Shown here in pieces: positions 35,213 through 43,983 of a stretch of 64,000 nucleotides of DNA; the stretch's first letter is position 1, and each line of letters starts with the position of its first letter. Below the pieces are notes generated by a model that was given only the letters and a program-made list of their open reading frames with translations, did not search any database and was not told where the DNA came from. Both the position numbers and the translations under genes were made by a program. The stretch comes from Pseudooceanicola aestuarii (GTDB lineage: Bacteria > Pseudomonadota > Alphaproteobacteria > Rhodobacterales > Rhodobacteraceae), in contig NZ_JAAFZC010000003.1 in NCBI RefSeq assembly GCF_010614805.1, forward strand, positions 124,001 to 188,000, read 5' to 3'.

Positions 35213-36234
35213 TGACCCAACAGATGCATGTCTCGCGCATGACGCGCCTTTCGACCGTGGCGATGATCGCGCTGTTGCTGGGGCTGGCGGTGATGATCGC
35301 CGCGCCCTGGTGGGCGGGACGGTCGGATTTGCGGCTGTTCGGCGAATTCTTCCTGTACCTGTCGCTGGCGACGCTGTGGAATTTCCTTGCCGGATATGCC
35401 GGGCTGGTCTCTGTCGGGCAGCAGGCCTATGTCGGCTTCGGCGGCTACCTGTTCTTCGGGCTGGTGATGCTGGGGGGCATCCACCCCTTTGCCGCGATGC
35501 CGCTGGCGGCGCTGGCCGGGGCTGCGGTGGCCGCCCCTGTGGCGGCCCTGATCTTTCGGTTGCGCGGGGCCTATTTCGCCATCGGCACCTGGGTCGTGGC
35601 CGAGGTCTTTCGCCTGACCGCCGCGCAGATCGGCGCGCTTGGCGGCGGGTCCGGCACCTCTCTGCCCATTGACGTGGTGCGCAATCTGGCCGATGGCCGC
35701 GCCGCGCGGGAAGCCCTGCTGTACTGGCTGACGCTGGGGCTGGCGGTGCTGATCGTGGCCTGCGTCGTGGCCTATCTGCGGTCGCGCCGGGGCGTCGCCC
35801 TGACCGCCATTCGCGACAATGAACTGGCGGCGAAATCGCTGGGGATCGATATCTGGCTGTCGAAATTCGCAGTCTACGTCGTGACCGCCGGCCTGACCAC
35901 GCTGGTCGGCTGCCTGATCTTTCTGCAAAAGCTGCGGATTTCGCCCGATGCGGCGTTTTCCACCAATGACTGGACGGCCTTTGTCATCTTCATCGTCGTG
36001 ATCGGCGGCATCGGCACGATCGAAGGGCCGATCCTGGGCACCCTGATCTACTTCCTGTTGCGTGAGACGCTGGCCGATCTGGGCACTGTCTACCTCATTG
36101 CCCTCGGCCTTGTGGCGATCGTCATCATGCTGAAGGCCCCGACCGGGCTGTGGGGCCTGATCCGCGGTCGTGCCGGGCACGAGCTTTTCCCACTCAGCCG
36201 CCGTGTGCGCGGTCTTCCAGACAAAGGAGCCTGA
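35209..36234 (+). CDS. ABC transporter permease, LivM family
   Basis: Starts at 35209 and 35212 (adjacent ATGs) are both compatible with overlap of the LivH stop. The product of about 341 residues has WNFLAGYAGLVSVGQQAYVGFGGYLFFGLV, FRLRGAYFAIGTWVVAEVFRL and the coupling region FIVVIGGIGTIEGPILGTLIYFLLRE. It is the last transporter gene before the beta-keto acid cleavage enzyme gene. Confidence 0.9.
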   Translation: MMTQQMHVSRMTRLSTVAMIALLLGLAVMIAAPWWAGRSDLRLFGEFFLYLSLATLWNFLAGYAGLVSVGQQAYVGFGGYLFFGLVMLGGIHPFAAMPLAALAGAAVAAPVAALIFRLRGAYFAIGTWVVAEVFRLTAAQIGALGGGSGTSLPIDVVRNLADGRAAREALLYWLTLGLAVLIVACVVAYLRSRRGVALTAIRDNELAAKSLGIDIWLSKFAVYVVTAGLTTLVGCLIFLQKLRISPDAAFSTNDWTAFVIFIVVIGGIGTIEGPILGTLIYFLLRETLADLGTVYLIALGLVAIVIMLKAPTGLWGLIRGRAGHELFPLSRRVRGLPDKGA

Positions 36235-36237
36235 GAC

Positions 36238-37167
36238 TTGGCCAAGCAAAAGACCATCATCACCTGTGCCATCACCGGTGCGATCCACACCCCCACCATG
36301 TCCGACGCGCTGCCCTGGACCTATGACGATATCGCCCAGCAGGCGATGGAGGCGGCAGAGGCCGGGGCCTCCATCCTGCACCTGCATGCGCGGGATAATG
36401 AAACCGGCGCGCCTTCGGTCAATCCAGACGATTTCACGCCGTTTCTGGGACGGATCAAGCAGGCGACGGATGCGGTGGTGAATATCTCCACCGGCGGATC
36501 GCTGACCCTGTCCATTCAGGACCGCATCCGCCCCGCCGCGACTTTTTCGGCAGAGATGTGTTCGATGAACATGGGGTCGATGAACTTTTCCTTTCACCCG
36601 CTGGCGAAACGCTACAAGGACTGGAAATTCGAGTGGGAGCGTGACTACGTCGCCAATTCCGACGGCAACATCTTTCGCAACACCTTCCGCGATATCGAGG
36701 AAGCCGCAACCACACTGGCCCCCCATGACATCAAGTTCGAGCATGAATGCTACGACGTCGGGCATCTCTATAACCTGAAGTTCTGTATGGATATCGGCCT
36801 GTTCAAGGCGCCGGTGTTCATCCAGTTCGTGATGGGTATCCTGGGCGGCATCGGCGCGGATATCGACAACCTGGTGTTCATGAAGAAGACGGCGGACAAG
36901 TTGTTCGGCGACGATTACCGCTGGTCCGTCCTGGCCGCCGGTGCCCAGCAGATCCCGCTGGCCGCGACTGCCAGCCAGATGGGCGGCAACGTCCGCGTCG
37001 GGCTGGAGGACAGCCTGTTCATCCGTCGCGGAGAGCTGGCCGAAAGCAACGCGCAACAGGTTGCCCGCATTCGTCACATTGTGGAGGAGTTGGGCTGCGA
37101 CGTCGCCACACCCGACGAGGCGCGGGAGGTGCTGGACCTGAAGGGCGGCGACAAGGTGAACTTCTGA
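36238..37167 (+). CDS. Beta-keto acid cleavage enzyme (BKACE, DUF849)
   Basis: The TTG at 36238 is used because AAGGAG lies 8 bases upstream and the family normally begins at this point. The 309-residue TIM-barrel protein shows the zinc-binding ILHLHARD (His48, His50), ISTGGS, and CYDVGHLYNL. BKACE enzymes condense a beta-keto acid with acetyl-CoA and cleave it to acetoacetate plus a new acyl-CoA; characterised ones act on 3-keto-5-aminohexanoate, dehydrocarnitine and other substrates. The sequence shows no obvious substrate signature. With the dehydrogenase at 30590-31540 it forms an oxidise-then-cleave module. Confidence 0.88.
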   Translation: MAKQKTIITCAITGAIHTPTMSDALPWTYDDIAQQAMEAAEAGASILHLHARDNETGAPSVNPDDFTPFLGRIKQATDAVVNISTGGSLTLSIQDRIRPAATFSAEMCSMNMGSMNFSFHPLAKRYKDWKFEWERDYVANSDGNIFRNTFRDIEEAATTLAPHDIKFEHECYDVGHLYNLKFCMDIGLFKAPVFIQFVMGILGGIGADIDNLVFMKKTADKLFGDDYRWSVLAAGAQQIPLAATASQMGGNVRVGLEDSLFIRRGELAESNAQQVARIRHIVEELGCDVATPDEAREVLDLKGGDKVNF

Positions 37168-37187
37168 GCGTCGAAGGAGCACAGGCC

Positions 37188-38024
37188 ATGACACGACCCC
37201 ATACCGGCATGGTGCCGGGAGAGCTGGACGGCAAACCCTATGCCCGTCACTGGCAGCCGGTCATGACGCCGATCCCGGATCATGCCCGGCGGGCGCTGGA
37301 GGCCGGGGCCGGCGCGCCGGGCGATACCTTTCGCCCGGAGCAGGCCGCGCGGATGCTGGCGCCGGGCTATCTGCCGATGGAGACAGGCTATGCCCGGATG
37401 CCGGATGGCCGGATCTTCGTCGCCTGCCTGACCGACATGCCGGGCGTGACCCCGGAGATGATAGACTGGTGGTTCGCCTGGCACCCGATGGAAGACCAAC
37501 GCTACAAGCTGTGGCACCCGGCAGAGCATGTTTCCTGCCGGGCCACGCGGCAGAACGGGGACGATGCGGGCCTGTCCAACCGGCAGAAATATCTGAACAA
37601 CCCGCATCTGGTGAGTGAGCATGTGGGGGCAGGGCAGGTGGATATCACAATCACCTTTGTCGACCCCGCCGAGCTGTTTGGCACCGCCGATCTGAACGCC
37701 GCCGGAATTGGCACCGCGCTCTGCGCGCGTGTCGGTTTGCAAAAGGCTCCGGTCGAGGTGACACGGATGGTGCATCTGATCCGCCGGACCGAGCATGGGG
37801 TGGAGATGCGCAGCCGGTTCTGGATGGGAGGGCTGGCCTTCACCCATCCCGCGCTGCAAAGGGTTCTGGGCCGACTGATCCCCCGCAAGGCCATTGCACG
37901 GCGCGCGGTGACAGAGACATCGGGCCAGCAGATGCTGCAACATTGCAGCGAGGAAATGACCCATCTTGCCAGTTTTCTGCCCGGTCTTTACGCCGATTAC
38001 CACCCGCAGGGCACCGCCGGTTAG
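37188..38024 (+). CDS. DAPG/phloretin hydrolase-like C-C hydrolase (PhlG family)
   Basis: The ATG at 37188 follows AAGGAG. This 278-residue protein resembles the DAPG hydrolase domain: AARMLAPGYLPMETGYARMPDG, WWFAWHPMEDQRYKLWHPAEH and the C-terminal zinc motif HxxxE in QHCSEEM (His252, Glu256). PhlG and phloretin hydrolase cleave an acyl group from a phenolic or 1,3-diketone-like ring by a zinc-dependent retro-Claisen reaction. Here it is the last gene of an operon with a hydroxyacid dehydrogenase and BKACE, so a retro-Claisen cleavage of a beta-diketone intermediate is likely. The natural substrate is unknown. Confidence 0.82.
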   Translation: MTRPHTGMVPGELDGKPYARHWQPVMTPIPDHARRALEAGAGAPGDTFRPEQAARMLAPGYLPMETGYARMPDGRIFVACLTDMPGVTPEMIDWWFAWHPMEDQRYKLWHPAEHVSCRATRQNGDDAGLSNRQKYLNNPHLVSEHVGAGQVDITITFVDPAELFGTADLNAAGIGTALCARVGLQKAPVEVTRMVHLIRRTEHGVEMRSRFWMGGLAFTHPALQRVLGRLIPRKAIARRAVTETSGQQMLQHCSEEMTHLASFLPGLYADYHPQGTAG

Positions 38025-38044
38025 TGCCCCGCTGCTGCCTGCCG

Positions 38045-38076
38045 CGCCCGCCTAGCGCTGCCAGCGCAGGCGGGCG
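38045..38076. terminator. Hairpin terminator-like element between convergent operons
   Basis: CGCCCGCC (38045-38052) and its complement (38069-38076) enclose an inner GCGCTG/CAGCGC stem, forming a long hairpin that overlaps the stop of the FliJ-like gene and ends the catabolic operon. ATTT follows on the plus strand. Confidence 0.5.
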
Positions 38077-38471
38077 ATTTCGTCCTGCCGGGCGGTGTCG
38101 CGGCGGGCGGCGTCCCGGCGATTGTCGGCCAGACGCCGCAGCCGCAGGATTTCGTAGGTCTTCTGCTCTGCCAGCGCGTCGCGCAGCGCGTCCTCCGCCT
38201 TCTGGCGGGCGGGGGTCAGCTCGTCGATCTGGTGTTGTACCCGCTCCACCTCCGCGCGAATGGCGCGGATGAACTGGCCCAGATAGGCCGCGCCTTCCAG
38301 CCCCTCGATCCGCGATTCGCGGGTGATGCGGTGCAGCAGCTCCGCGCGGGTGGCTTCCAGCGCCTCGATCCTGCTGCGCAGCTCTGCGGCGGCGCGGGCG
38401 CTGCGTTCGGTGTCCTGTTCCTTGACCCGCTCGATCACCCGCAGGGCACGCAGGCGGCGGTCGCCGGACAT
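38052..38471 (-). CDS. FliJ-like coiled-coil flagellar protein
   Basis: This 139-residue protein is almost entirely charged and helical (RRLRALRVIERVKEQDTERSARAAAELRSRIEALEATRAEL, then LRDALAEQKTYEILRLRRLADNRRD), the composition and length of FliJ, the export-apparatus stalk protein. It lies 2 bases after the small exported protein gene and in the same operon as motA. Similarity by motif is weak because coiled coils look alike; the flagellar context supports the call. Confidence 0.6.
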   Translation of the reverse strand: MSGDRRLRALRVIERVKEQDTERSARAAAELRSRIEALEATRAELLHRITRESRIEGLEGAAYLGQFIRAIRAEVERVQHQIDELTPARQKAEDALRDALAEQKTYEILRLRRLADNRRDAARRDTARQDEIARLRWQR

Positions 38472-38473
38472 GC

Positions 38474-38722
38474 CTAATGCCCCGTGTCGGGGGAAGCGGG
38501 GGTCGGATCGGGCGCCGGTTCCCCCGCCTCCGGGGTCTGGCGGGCGACGAGACGGGCGCGCATGTCCGCCAGGATCGCGGCTGGATAGCCATGGTCCGAG
38601 GGTGGCAACGCCGGCAGATGCACGGGGCCGTTGCCTGTCTTTGCCGCTGGTTCGGGCGCGGGCCCGGCGGCCAGCGCGCCCTGCGTCATCAGCGCCAGAC
38701 CCAGAGCGGCAGCCCGGATCAT
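38474..38722 (-). CDS. Small exported protein between motA and the fliJ-like gene
   Basis: The ATG (complement 38720-38722) overlaps the motA stop. The 82-residue product has a signal peptide (MIRAAALGLALMTQGALAAG) and then a proline/alanine-rich mature part with LPALPPSDHGYPAAILADMRARLVARQ. No family was recognised. Translation coupling with motA suggests a motility role in the periplasm. Confidence 0.65.
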   Translation of the reverse strand: MIRAAALGLALMTQGALAAGPAPEPAAKTGNGPVHLPALPPSDHGYPAAILADMRARLVARQTPEAGEPAPDPTPASPDTGH

Positions 38723-39585
38723 TGCGCCGCTATCTCTCGCTGCGCCGCCTCCACTGTATAGAAATCGGGCTGCATCCGGGTGGGAATGTTGCCGCGTCCG
38801 ATTTCCACGCAGATGCTGGGCGGGTGGTCCGACACCATGGCGACAAAGATGTCCCGGATCACGAAATAGAAGGTCGCGTCTTCTTCCTCGATCTGTTTCA
38901 GCCGGCCGGAAATCGGTTGCACCATGCAATAGGCCAGGAACACCCCCAGAAACGTGCCGACCAGCGCGCCGCCGATCATCGCGCCCAGAACCTCGGGCGG
39001 CTGGTCGATGGAAGACATCGTCTTGATCACCCCCAGAACCGCAGCGACGATGCCGATGGCGGGCAGCCCGTCGGCCATGGTCTGGATGGCATTGGCGGAG
39101 GTCAGCGATTCATGGTGATGTTTCTTGATCTTGCGGTTGATCACGTCCTCGGTCTGGTACTTGTCGTCGAATTGCATCGACAACATGCGGAAACTGTCGC
39201 GGATCAGGTCCAGCGCAAAGTGATCCGCCGCCACGCGGGGGTAGCGGGCGAAGATGTCGCTGGTTTCCGGGCTTTCGATATGGCTGTCCAGCGCCAGAAC
39301 CCCCTGGGTCTTGTAGATGCGCGACAGTTCGAACATCAGGTTCAGCAGGTCGGAATAATCCTTGGCCTTCCAGCGCGGGCCCTTCAGCACCTTCATGACG
39401 CCGCGAAAGGAGCTTTTGATCACCGAAAAGCTGTTGGCGATGACAAAGGCGCCGATGGCCGCGCCGCCGATCATCATGCCCTCGAACGGCAGGGCATGCA
39501 GCACGATGTCCATCTTGCCGCCCGACAGCATGAAACCGCCGAACACCAATCCGAAGACGAGGGCAAGTCCAAGCAATACGGTCAT
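38719..39585 (-). CDS. motA: Flagellar motor stator protein MotA
   Basis: This 288-residue protein has the MotA pattern of two N-terminal membrane segments (MTVLLGLALVFGLVFGGFML and MMIGGAAIGAFVIANS), a charged cytoplasmic loop (residues about 60-160) and two C-terminal segments (GLPAIGIVAAVLGVIKTMSS and GGALVGTFLGVFLAYCMV). It forms the proton channel of the stator with MotB, whose gene is elsewhere in this locus (44816-45841), so the two are not co-transcribed. It heads the minus-strand operon with a small exported protein and the FliJ-like gene. Confidence 0.95.
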   Translation of the reverse strand: MTVLLGLALVFGLVFGGFMLSGGKMDIVLHALPFEGMMIGGAAIGAFVIANSFSVIKSSFRGVMKVLKGPRWKAKDYSDLLNLMFELSRIYKTQGVLALDSHIESPETSDIFARYPRVAADHFALDLIRDSFRMLSMQFDDKYQTEDVINRKIKKHHHESLTSANAIQTMADGLPAIGIVAAVLGVIKTMSSIDQPPEVLGAMIGGALVGTFLGVFLAYCMVQPISGRLKQIEEEDATFYFVIRDIFVAMVSDHPPSICVEIGRGNIPTRMQPDFYTVEAAQREIAAQ

Positions 39586-39653
39586 GTGGTTCTTTCAGAT
39601 CTGGCAGGGACGTGGTGACTTGTCCCCGACAATATACATAAATCTCTTTTATT

Positions 39654-39691
39654 CAAGCATAGACAAGTATAGGATGATCACACACAAGAAT
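39654..39691 (+). promoter_or_regulatory. Phased CAAGNAT array upstream of the 39711 gene
   Basis: Heptamers CAAGCAT (39654), CAAGTAT (39664) and CAAGAAT (39685) are spaced 10 and 21 bases apart, so they face the same side of the helix. They lie 20-57 bases before the start at 39711, in the motA divergent gap (39586-39710). Similar arrays occur at 54051 and 60733. Confidence 0.5.
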
Positions 39692-39710
39692 AGAACATGA
39701 AGACTATTCC

Positions 39711-40745
39711 ATGTCTGCTGATAAACTCGCCTATTTCTTCGATCACGCCGATCTCTGCGCCCTGTTTCGCGACTGGCCGCAGGAGATCGGGCTGGTGCTG
39801 TGCATGGATGATGCGGGCAGTTGCGACCTGCTGCTGTTCCACGAGGATGCCCGCCAGAAGGTGCTGGAGGATGCCGGCGCAGTGCTGGACCGCGCGCCGG
39901 GGGAATTCGCCGTGGTGCCGCGCCTTGACGGCTATCCGACGCGGCGGGTGCTGTTTTCGGACGAGCAGAAGCTGATGCAGCTGATCGGACAGGAGGACGA
40001 CCTGGCTGAAATGGCAGCCGACCACCTGATCAACCACCAGTTCGAGATTGAGCGCCGGACCGCCGCCGCTGCCGAGCCTGGCCGCTCCGCGCGCCCCCCT
40101 GCGGTCCCGCTGGCAGAGGCACGTTCCGCCCCGGCGCCTTGGCGGCCCCGGTTCCGCCTGTCCTATGCCCGGCCCCGCCCCGCGCGCCCGGCCAAGGCGG
40201 CGCTGCCGCCCGGCTTCCTGCCCGCGCGCCAGGTTCAGGAGGAATCCTGTAGCTTCCCGGAGGGGCAGATTTCCATGGGTCGGCGCGGCGTGCGGGTCAC
40301 TCTGCACCCCGAGAAGGTTTCGGTGAATACGGCTTTCCAACGGGTGGAGGACGTGGCCTTTCGCGACGATTACGCCTCCTTCATGCTGCCGGTTGCTGCG
40401 TTGAAGGGCTGGCACATGGGCGATCCGCTGGTGCTGGATATCGAGGCGGTGCTGTTTCCCATCGGTCTGCGTCAGCGCCTTGCTCTCGCCCCGCGCCGGG
40501 CCGAGATCACGGTGACGCCGCGCGGTGTCTTCGTCGCCCCGGCAGAGGCTTTGCCCCAGCCCGAGGAAGAGGCCGCGCCGCCGCGCCGCCGGGCGCCGTT
40601 CCTGCGCCGCAGTCAGGTGGCCCTGGTCGCGATCCTGGCCTGTCTTGGCCTGGCCACCGGCACTTCCGTCCAGCAGCTGAACCTGAAGGAGGCGATCCGG
40701 TCTGTGCAGATGGTGGCGGCGGGCGATCTGCCTGCGGCCAGGTGA
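39711..40745 (+). CDS. Unknown protein with C-terminal membrane segment, flagellar locus
   Basis: This 344-residue protein was not recognised. An N-terminal globular part of about 110 residues (KLAYFFDHADLCALFRDWPQEIGLVLCMDD) is followed by a proline/arginine-rich linker (about 120-170), a second folded part (about 180-280, GRRGVRVTLHPEKVSVNT) and a single hydrophobic helix near residues 305-325 (VALVAILACLGLATG). The topology suggests a cytoplasmic protein anchored by its C-terminus. It starts the operon with the glycosyltransferase/FkbM and TPR genes and may organise or regulate surface modification. Confidence 0.75.
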   Translation: MSADKLAYFFDHADLCALFRDWPQEIGLVLCMDDAGSCDLLLFHEDARQKVLEDAGAVLDRAPGEFAVVPRLDGYPTRRVLFSDEQKLMQLIGQEDDLAEMAADHLINHQFEIERRTAAAAEPGRSARPPAVPLAEARSAPAPWRPRFRLSYARPRPARPAKAALPPGFLPARQVQEESCSFPEGQISMGRRGVRVTLHPEKVSVNTAFQRVEDVAFRDDYASFMLPVAALKGWHMGDPLVLDIEAVLFPIGLRQRLALAPRRAEITVTPRGVFVAPAEALPQPEEEAAPPRRRAPFLRRSQVALVAILACLGLATGTSVQQLNLKEAIRSVQMVAAGDLPAAR

Positions 40746-40756
40746 GGGCCGGCCGG

Positions 40757-42106
40757 ATGCGCTGTGCCATCATTACACCGGTTGGCCCCGGCCATGCCGA
40801 CAGCCTGACAGGGATCTGCGTCCCTTCGGTTCAGCGCGCGCTGAATTACGGCACTGGCCCCTTTGCCGAGGTGCGGCACCTGGTGATGGACGATGGCGAG
40901 GGGCGACACGGCCGATCCGCGCGGCGCAACGATGCCCTGCGGCAGGCGCTGGCAGACGGTGCCGATTGGGTCTTTTTCCTGGATGCCGACGATTTGCTGA
41001 CCCCCAACGCCTTCGAGGCCTTCGGCCGGGTGATCGCGGCAGAGCCAGACCTGGACGCCGTCTGGGGCCTGATCTGCACGCTTGACCCGGAGGGGGAGCC
41101 ACAGCTGCGCGAGGGTCAGCCGCCGCAGCTGGACCGGCGCGAGGACTTTCTGGCTCACAGCCCCGACCGCGCGGTGCAGATCGGCGGCTTTGTTCGCGCC
41201 TCGGTGGCGGCGGCCATCGGGTTCGACGCCGCCCTTGATACCGGCGAGGACTACCTCTTCTACACCCGCCTCTGGCGCGACCACCGCTGTGCCAAGCGGC
41301 CGGAAATCTTCTTCGTCAACCGGCGCGGCGCCCATTCCATCGGCCCCCGTGCGGCGAGCGGGGCGGATTGGGCCAGCGCCGTCATGGCCCGGTGGCGCGC
41401 CGAATTGCAGGGGGCAGAGGTCTGGGCGCAGTTCGATGACGGCGCGGGCGATCCGGTGCGGATGCGGCTGACCAACCCCGCCGACCTGATCCAGAATGCC
41501 CATGTTCAGGGCGGCTATTTCGAGGCCGCCTCCCTTGAGAAGCTGCGCGCTTTGGTCCGCGCCCCGCGTCCCCACGTGGTGGAAGTCGGTGCCAATATCG
41601 GCAACCACGTCGTCTGGTACGCCCGCCAACTGGATGCCGCGCGCATCTACCCGGTGGAGCCGAACCCGGAGGCGCTGGCGCTTCTGGACGCGAATATCGC
41701 CGCCAATGGCCTGTCGGACCGGATCGACCGGCGCGGCATGGGGTTGGGTGCCGGGGCGGGCACGGGTCGGTTTGACGCGCGCACCGACGATGCTGACAAC
41801 CTGGGCGCCACGCGGCTGGTCGCGCAGGCCGACGGCGCCATCGAAACCCGCAGCCTGGATGATCTGATGGGGGCGGACCGCGCCGATCTGATCAAGATCG
41901 ACGCCGAAGGCATGGAGCTGGAGGTGCTGGACGGCGCCCGTGCCCTGATTGCGCGGGATCGTCCGGTGATCTGGGTCGAGGTGCTGAAATCCAACGTCAT
42001 GGGCTTTGTCCAGGACTGGTGCCGCGCGGCGGGCTACCGGGTCGTGGACAGCACCGGATACGTGAACACCACGGATTATTTCGCCGTCCCGAAGGAGTGG
42101 AGATGA
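40757..42106 (+). CDS. Glycosyltransferase (GT2-like) fused to FkbM methyltransferase
   Basis: The ATG at 40757 (MRCAIITPVGPGHADSL) gives a normal GT start; a GTG at 40742 overlaps the preceding stop and is an alternative. Of 449 residues the first half resembles a family 2 glycosyltransferase with ADWVFFLDADDLLTP (about residues 73-87). The second half is an FkbM-type SAM-dependent methyltransferase with VEVGANIGNHVVWYAR and LIKIDAEGMELEVLDGA. Such proteins often modify flagellin or surface glycans. It overlaps the TPR gene by 4 bases. Confidence 0.8.
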   Translation: MRCAIITPVGPGHADSLTGICVPSVQRALNYGTGPFAEVRHLVMDDGEGRHGRSARRNDALRQALADGADWVFFLDADDLLTPNAFEAFGRVIAAEPDLDAVWGLICTLDPEGEPQLREGQPPQLDRREDFLAHSPDRAVQIGGFVRASVAAAIGFDAALDTGEDYLFYTRLWRDHRCAKRPEIFFVNRRGAHSIGPRAASGADWASAVMARWRAELQGAEVWAQFDDGAGDPVRMRLTNPADLIQNAHVQGGYFEAASLEKLRALVRAPRPHVVEVGANIGNHVVWYARQLDAARIYPVEPNPEALALLDANIAANGLSDRIDRRGMGLGAGAGTGRFDARTDDADNLGATRLVAQADGAIETRSLDDLMGADRADLIKIDAEGMELEVLDGARALIARDRPVIWVEVLKSNVMGFVQDWCRAAGYRVVDSTGYVNTTDYFAVPKEWR

Positions 42107-43983
42107 CCTCTGACACCCTGTCCCGCAAGGATCGGCGACAGCGCCTTGCCAAGGCGGCCAAGATGTATGGAATCAAGGGCGACGCCGCGTTGGAACTGCA
42201 CGCGGCCTACCTGGCCCTGGGGCGCGGCGCGATGGCGGAGGCGGTGCAGCTGGCGCATCCGGTGCTGAAGGCGCATCCTGCCAATCCGCATGGCTGGATG
42301 ATCCTGGGCACCGCCGCGCTGGACCGGCGCGAGGGGGAGACGGCCCGCGCCTTTTTTGCCCGCGCGCTGGAACTGGCCCCGGGCGAGGCACAGGCCCTGG
42401 CCGGGTTGGCCCGTGCCCAGGTGCTGGAGGCCGACGTGGAAGCCGCGGTCGCCACCATGGCGCAGGCCATTGCCGCCGACAGCCGCGATGTGCCGCTGAT
42501 CCGGCTCTACATGGACCTCATGTCGCGGCTGGGGCGCCGTTTGGATTGTGCCGATGTGGTTGCCCCCACGATCCGGCGGATCCGCGATGCCGGGTTGGCT
42601 TTCGCTCTGGGCGATCTGCTGGATGCCGCCGACGAACCTGGCCGCGCCGCCGAATGGCTGGAACGGGCCTGGAAACTCGACCCGGCTCCGGAGGCACACC
42701 AGATCGCCCGACTGCGCGCCATGCTCTACCAGGTGCGGCTGGAGGAGGCCGAGCCGCTGGCGCGCGCTCTGTTGGCGCGCTCCCAGCCGGACCCTGTTGC
42801 GGATCGCGATACCGTGGCACTGATCCTGCTGACCCTGCTGCGCAGCCAGCGGCGCCTGGAAGAGGCCGAAGAACTGGCGGCGACCTTCGATTTCGCCACC
42901 CCCGCCGGGCTGGCTCAGGCGCGCGGCCTGGTGGCCAACATCCATCAGGATCGCGGCGATCACCAGGGCGCCCGCGACGCCTATGTCGAAGCGGTGCATA
43001 TCACCGGCACGGAAACCCGTATCCGCAAGGCCTTCGGCGCGTTCCTGCTGCGCCGCGGAGAGATCGCGCCAGGCCAGGCGGAATTCGCGCATCGGTTCCC
43101 CGAGGTTCAGCGCCGCCGCGTGCCGCTGGCCAATTCCGACCCCGCCGCGCTGGCCGCGCGCGGGCGGCTGTTCCTGATGGCCGAACAGGGCGTGGGCGAT
43201 CAGCTGGCGCTGGCCGGGTTGCTGCCGCGCGCGCCGCTGGGCGCCGATGTGGCGTGCACCTTCGTCGGCGCGGGGCGGATGGGGCCTTTGCTGGCGGGCA
43301 ACTCGCTGGATCTGGCGCATCTGCGGCAGGCCGATTTCGCGAAGCAGAACATCGCCGTCTCCCCGCAAGAGGTCATTTTTCTGGGCGATCTGGTCCGCTA
43401 TCTGCCCGACGCCGGTGATTCCGGTGAGGCCGTGGCACCCGTTGCCCCCGGCGGCTACCTGCGTGCCGATCCCGCCCGCCTTGAGCATCTGCGGCGAAAG
43501 TACGAACGCCTGGCGGAGGGCCGGCCGGTCCTGGGCCTGGCCTGGGCCAGCCGGTCGCTGGCGGGGCGGCTGCGCTCTGTTCCGCTGGAGCGGATGGTGG
43601 CGGCACTGCCCCGTGATGCGTTGGTGATCGACCTGCAATATGGCGACACCACGACGGAGATCGCCCGAGCCCGCGCTGCCCGTCCCGACCTGCTGTTCCA
43701 CAGCGATCGGGAGGTCGACCAGTTGACGGACCTTGCCGGTTTCGCGGCGCAGATCGCCGCGCTGGACCGGGTCGTGACCATCGACAACACCACCGCGCAT
43801 CTGTGCGGCGCGCTTGGCCTTCCGGGGCACATGCTGGTGCCGGGTGGCTCCGAATGCATGTGGTACTGGGGCGAAGCGGGCACGCAGGACCGTTGGTACG
43901 GGGCGCTGACCCTGCATCGCCAGTCGGTTGTCGGCGACTGGTCCGGGCCGCTGGCGACGCTTGGTGCGGCGCTGTCGGCATGA
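42103..43983 (+). CDS. TPR-domain glycosyltransferase-like protein
   Basis: The ATG at 42103 follows GAAGGAG and overlaps the previous stop. The first 330 or so residues of 626 are TPR repeats (for example AHPANPHGWMILGTAALDRREGETARAFFARALELAPGEAQALAGLARAQVLEADVEAA). The C-terminal third resembles a GT-B sugar transferase: RRKYERLAEGRPVLGLAWASRSLAG and VVTIDNTTAHLCGALGLPGHMLVPGG. This arrangement is common in proteins placed by flagellin genes and is a candidate O-glycosyltransferase of flagellin. The acceptor is inferred. Confidence 0.78.
   Translation: MTSDTLSRKDRRQRLAKAAKMYGIKGDAALELHAAYLALGRGAMAEAVQLAHPVLKAHPANPHGWMILGTAALDRREGETARAFFARALELAPGEAQALAGLARAQVLEADVEAAVATMAQAIAADSRDVPLIRLYMDLMSRLGRRLDCADVVAPTIRRIRDAGLAFALGDLLDAADEPGRAAEWLERAWKLDPAPEAHQIARLRAMLYQVRLEEAEPLARALLARSQPDPVADRDTVALILLTLLRSQRRLEEAEELAATFDFATPAGLAQARGLVANIHQDRGDHQGARDAYVEAVHITGTETRIRKAFGAFLLRRGEIAPGQAEFAHRFPEVQRRRVPLANSDPAALAARGRLFLMAEQGVGDQLALAGLLPRAPLGADVACTFVGAGRMGPLLAGNSLDLAHLRQADFAKQNIAVSPQEVIFLGDLVRYLPDAGDSGEAVAPVAPGGYLRADPARLEHLRRKYERLAEGRPVLGLAWASRSLAGRLRSVPLERMVAALPRDALVIDLQYGDTTTEIARARAARPDLLFHSDREVDQLTDLAGFAAQIAALDRVVTIDNTTAHLCGALGLPGHMLVPGGSECMWYWGEAGTQDRWYGALTLHRQSVVGDWSGPLATLGAALSA

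Noticed and set aside
34825..37194. A 789-residue open frame on the minus strand opposite the permease and BKACE genes
   Set aside because: It spans three well-supported genes on the other strand and is Gln/His/Arg-rich, as expected for an antisense frame in high-GC DNA.
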